The position numbers were made by a program, and so were the translations under genes. Shown in pieces: positions 6,311 through 8,230 of a DNA stretch of 8,230 bases. The DNA comes from Helicobacteraceae bacterium. Lineage in GTDB: Bacteria; Campylobacterota; Campylobacteria; Campylobacterales; Sulfurimonadaceae. Numbering within the stretch: the stretch's first letter is position 1; each line of letters opens with the position of its first letter. Below the pieces are notes generated by a model that did no database searches, was not told the DNA's origin, and saw only the letters and a program-made list of their open reading frames with translations. The stretch is from NCBI GenBank assembly GCA_027061425.1, contig JALSUN010000158.1, positions 1-8,230 of the forward strand. Reading direction: 5' to 3'.

Positions 6311-6368
6311 CTCTTTTACAGCAACTTAGAGATAAAATCACCCAACTAAAAATTATCAAGGATTTACT

Positions 6369-6614
6369 ATGGGTATGCCAAGTGGAATGGAACTAGCCAT
6401 CATCTTAGGAATTGTAATACTTCTTTTCGGAGGTAAGAAAATTCCAGAATTAGCAAAAGGTCTTGGTCAAGGGATCAAAAACTTTAAGAACTCTGTAAAA
6501 GATGACGAACCTACCGTTGCTAAAAACGATGATGAGACAGAAGCACCTAAAAAAGTAGAAGCTTCAGAAGAGGCAGCATCGACAGAAGCGCCTAAAGAAA
6601 CAAAACAAGCTTAG
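6369..6614 (+). CDS. tatA: TatA, twin-arginine translocase pore-forming subunit
   Basis: TatA oligomerises with TatBC to move folded, twin-arginine-signal proteins, including many cofactor-bearing respiratory enzymes, across the inner membrane. The 81-residue protein shows the family plan: an N-terminal hydrophobic helix (about 8-20), the hinge FGGKKIPELA (20-29), an amphipathic helix GKGLGQGIKNFK-type (about 27-40), and a polar, acidic Ala/Glu/Lys-rich tail (44-81). The TatA signature phenylalanine-glycine before the amphipathic helix is intact. An AAGGA site stands six bases before the ATG. The argS start follows two bases after its stop, a pairing I recall from C. jejuni. No tatB or tatC is in this window. 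TatE-like or TatB alternatives are less likely given the length and the hinge. Confidence 0.95.
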   Translation: MGMPSGMELAIILGIVILLFGGKKIPELAKGLGQGIKNFKNSVKDDEPTVAKNDDETEAPKKVEASEEAASTEAPKETKQA

Positions 6615-6616
6615 TC

Positions 6617-8197
6617 TTGAAACAACGTGTTGCAGCACTCCTTAGGGAGCAGTTTGACAAAGATGTTGTGCTAGAGAAGCCAAAAGATCGCTCTTTTGGT
6701 CACTTCGCAACACCTGTTGCTTTTTCTTTAGCTAAAGAACTCCGCAAATCACCAATGATCATCGCAGAAGAACTCGCTGCCTCTTTTGGAGAGAATGAGA
6801 CATTTGCTTCAGTTGAGTCTGTAAAAGGTTATATTAACCTGCGTCTCTCTGAATCTTTTCTAGATGAGTATGCTTCTTGGGCATTGGCTAACGAAGCAGC
6901 GTTTGGTGCTATTGAAACAGACCAAAAGATACTTTTAGAGTTTGTTTCAGCGAACCCAACAGGTCCTTTACATATAGGTCATGCACGGGGCGCTGTCTAT
7001 GGCGATACTCTTCTACGTCTAGGTCGTAAACTTGGTTATGAGATCACAGCTGAGTACTATGTCAACGATGCAGGTAACCAGATAGACCTTCTAGGACTCT
7101 CTATACAACTTGAAGGTCGTGCCAACATCTTAAATGAAGATATTGAGTATCCTGAAAGTTTCTATCGTGGTGAGTATATGACTAAACTTGCTAAAGATGC
7201 TGTAGCGCACTTTGGTGAGGGTGTTTTAAGTGATGAGAGCCGTCAAAAAGAGTTGGCACTCTGGGCTAAAGACAAGGTGATGGAGATCATCGTTAAAGAT
7301 CTTGGTGATGCTAACATTCATTTCGACACCTTTGTCTCCGAGTCAACGCTCTATGATGAGTGGGAACGTGTCATGAAGAAGATGGGCGATAACGTCTATG
7401 AAGCTGAAGGCAAGATGTGGATCCGCTCTAGTGATAAAGAGGATGAAAAGGACCGTGTTGTGGTTCGTGAAGATGGTCGTCCTACCTATTTGGCAGGTGA
7501 CATCGTCTATCATAATCAGAAGTTTGAACGGGGTTATGACCATTACATCAACATCTGGGGTGCAGACCATCATGGTTACATTCCTCGTGTTAATGCAGCA
7601 GTAGAATTTTTAGGGTTTGACTCTAGCAAACTAGAGACACTGCTTTCACAAATGGTCAGTCTGCTTAAAGATGGTGAACCGTACAAGATGAGTAAACGTG
7701 CAGGTAATGTCATCTTAATGAGTGACATTGTAGATGAGATTGGTGCGGATGCCCTGCGTTTTATTTTCGCAAGTAAAAAGAGTGATACCCCTTTAGAATT
7801 TGATGTTAATGAACTCAAAAAAGAGGACAGCTCAAACCCTATCTTCTACATTAACTACGCTCATGCGCGTATACAAACGCTACTAAAGAAGAGTGAACTC
7901 TCTCAAGATGAGATCATGAATAGTTCTCTTAAGGGTTTAAGTGAAGATGCAGATGGTCTGCTGTTTGAAGCACTACTTCTACCAGAAGTGATAGAGGATG
8001 CCTTTACTTCACGTCAGGTGCAAAAAATGCCTGAGTATCTTAAGTCGTTGGCAGCAAGACTTCATAAATTTTATTATGATGTACGCATCATAGGAGAAGA
8101 AGATGAAGCCAAACTCCTAAAACTTCTACTCGTAGTAGCACTCTCTCTTAAAACAGGCCTATCCATGCTAGGCATAAAAGCAAAAGATAGTATGTGA
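6617..8197 (+). CDS. argS: Arginyl-tRNA synthetase
   Basis: ArgS charges tRNA-Arg with arginine in the cytoplasm. The 526-residue protein has the class I layout. The N-terminal additional domain (about 1-95) contains FGHFATPVAFSLAKEL (27-42). The catalytic Rossmann core has SANPTGPLHIGHARG (111-125) with HIGH at 119-122. The second signature is KMSKR (357-361), within YKMSKRAGN. The C-terminal DALR anticodon-binding helical bundle (about 405-526) ends GLSMLGIKAKDSM. The start is a TTG two bases after the tatA stop. It is chosen because residues from about 18 onward match the family N-terminus and no ATG is available upstream of them. There is no good Shine-Dalgarno, so translation probably depends on ribosomes leaving tatA. 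The gene looks intact. Confidence 0.96.
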   Translation: MKQRVAALLREQFDKDVVLEKPKDRSFGHFATPVAFSLAKELRKSPMIIAEELAASFGENETFASVESVKGYINLRLSESFLDEYASWALANEAAFGAIETDQKILLEFVSANPTGPLHIGHARGAVYGDTLLRLGRKLGYEITAEYYVNDAGNQIDLLGLSIQLEGRANILNEDIEYPESFYRGEYMTKLAKDAVAHFGEGVLSDESRQKELALWAKDKVMEIIVKDLGDANIHFDTFVSESTLYDEWERVMKKMGDNVYEAEGKMWIRSSDKEDEKDRVVVREDGRPTYLAGDIVYHNQKFERGYDHYINIWGADHHGYIPRVNAAVEFLGFDSSKLETLLSQMVSLLKDGEPYKMSKRAGNVILMSDIVDEIGADALRFIFASKKSDTPLEFDVNELKKEDSSNPIFYINYAHARIQTLLKKSELSQDEIMNSSLKGLSEDADGLLFEALLLPEVIEDAFTSRQVQKMPEYLKSLAARLHKFYYDVRIIGEEDEAKLLKLLLVVALSLKTGLSMLGIKAKDSM

Positions 8198-8210
8198 GTT
8201 CGCGATGAGT

Positions 8211-8230
8211 AAAGCCCACTGCTGGGCTTT
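8211..8230 (+). terminator. Rho-independent terminator hairpin after argS (cut by window end)
   Basis: aaagccca (8211-8218) and tgggcttt (8223-8230) are perfect complements around the loop ctgc, 13 bases after the argS stop. The stem ends in TTT at the last base of the window, so the expected U-run is only partly visible. The A-rich left arm means it could also act for a gene arriving from the other side. Confidence 0.85.

Noticed and set aside
7343..7818. Open frames on both strands inside argS
   Set aside because: They are shadows of the ArgS catalytic domain, which is intact in its own frame.
8205..8230. Possible new gene starting ATG AGT AAA at 8205
   Set aside because: The reading runs straight into the perfect terminator hairpin 8211-8230 and has no proper ribosome binding site.
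1..8230. A defence, secretion or mobile system hidden in the window
   Set aside because: All sizeable frames are explained by envelope synthesis, Tat export, ArgS or two small unknown genes. No nuclease, transposase, integrase, toxin-antitoxin or phage signature was seen.

Overview
The window reads as ordinary chromosomal DNA from a Campylobacterota (epsilonproteobacterial) species, most like the Sulfurovum/Sulfurimonas side of the phylum. The basis is inference from protein texture and gene order. MurG has the short GGGTGGHLAI N-terminus I associate with Campylobacter-type MurG. ftsW sits directly before murG and tatA directly before argS, pairings I recall from Campylobacter jejuni. Several promoters have a TGn-TATAnT extended -10 under T-rich upstream DNA. 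No rRNA, tRNA, CRISPR array, insertion sequence or phage gene is visible.

Layout. Positions 1-243 are intergenic, with several small inverted repeats, five perfect copies of a 7-bp tandem repeat, and an unconvincing Cys/Arg/Lys-rich open frame. A class B penicillin-binding protein (FtsI/PBP3 type) fills 244-2034 on the minus strand. A 143-bp divergent promoter region separates it from a plus-strand cluster: an uncharacterised exported two-domain protein (2178-3008), the SEDS glycosyltransferase FtsW (3055-4215), MurG (4225-5250) and a DedA-family membrane protein (5240-5842). A second plus-strand group follows a new promoter: a small three-cysteine protein (5917-6261), TatA (6369-6614) and arginyl-tRNA synthetase ArgS (6617-8197). 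A terminator hairpin runs to the last base of the window.

How the genes fit together. The left two thirds form an envelope-synthesis locus. MurG makes lipid II on the inner face of the membrane, FtsW polymerises it, and FtsI cross-links the new strands at the septum. The DedA protein may help return the undecaprenyl phosphate carrier, which MurG's pathway consumes. FtsW and FtsI, expected to work as a complex, are transcribed divergently around one short control region. The right third is housekeeping: twin-arginine export and arginine tRNA charging, translated back to back.

I found no convincing new multi-gene system. The points most worth checking are the unknown exported protein leading the ftsW-murG operon, the murG-dedA overlap, a perfect 12-bp hairpin inside the small cysteine-motif gene, and the odd sequence at 1-238.
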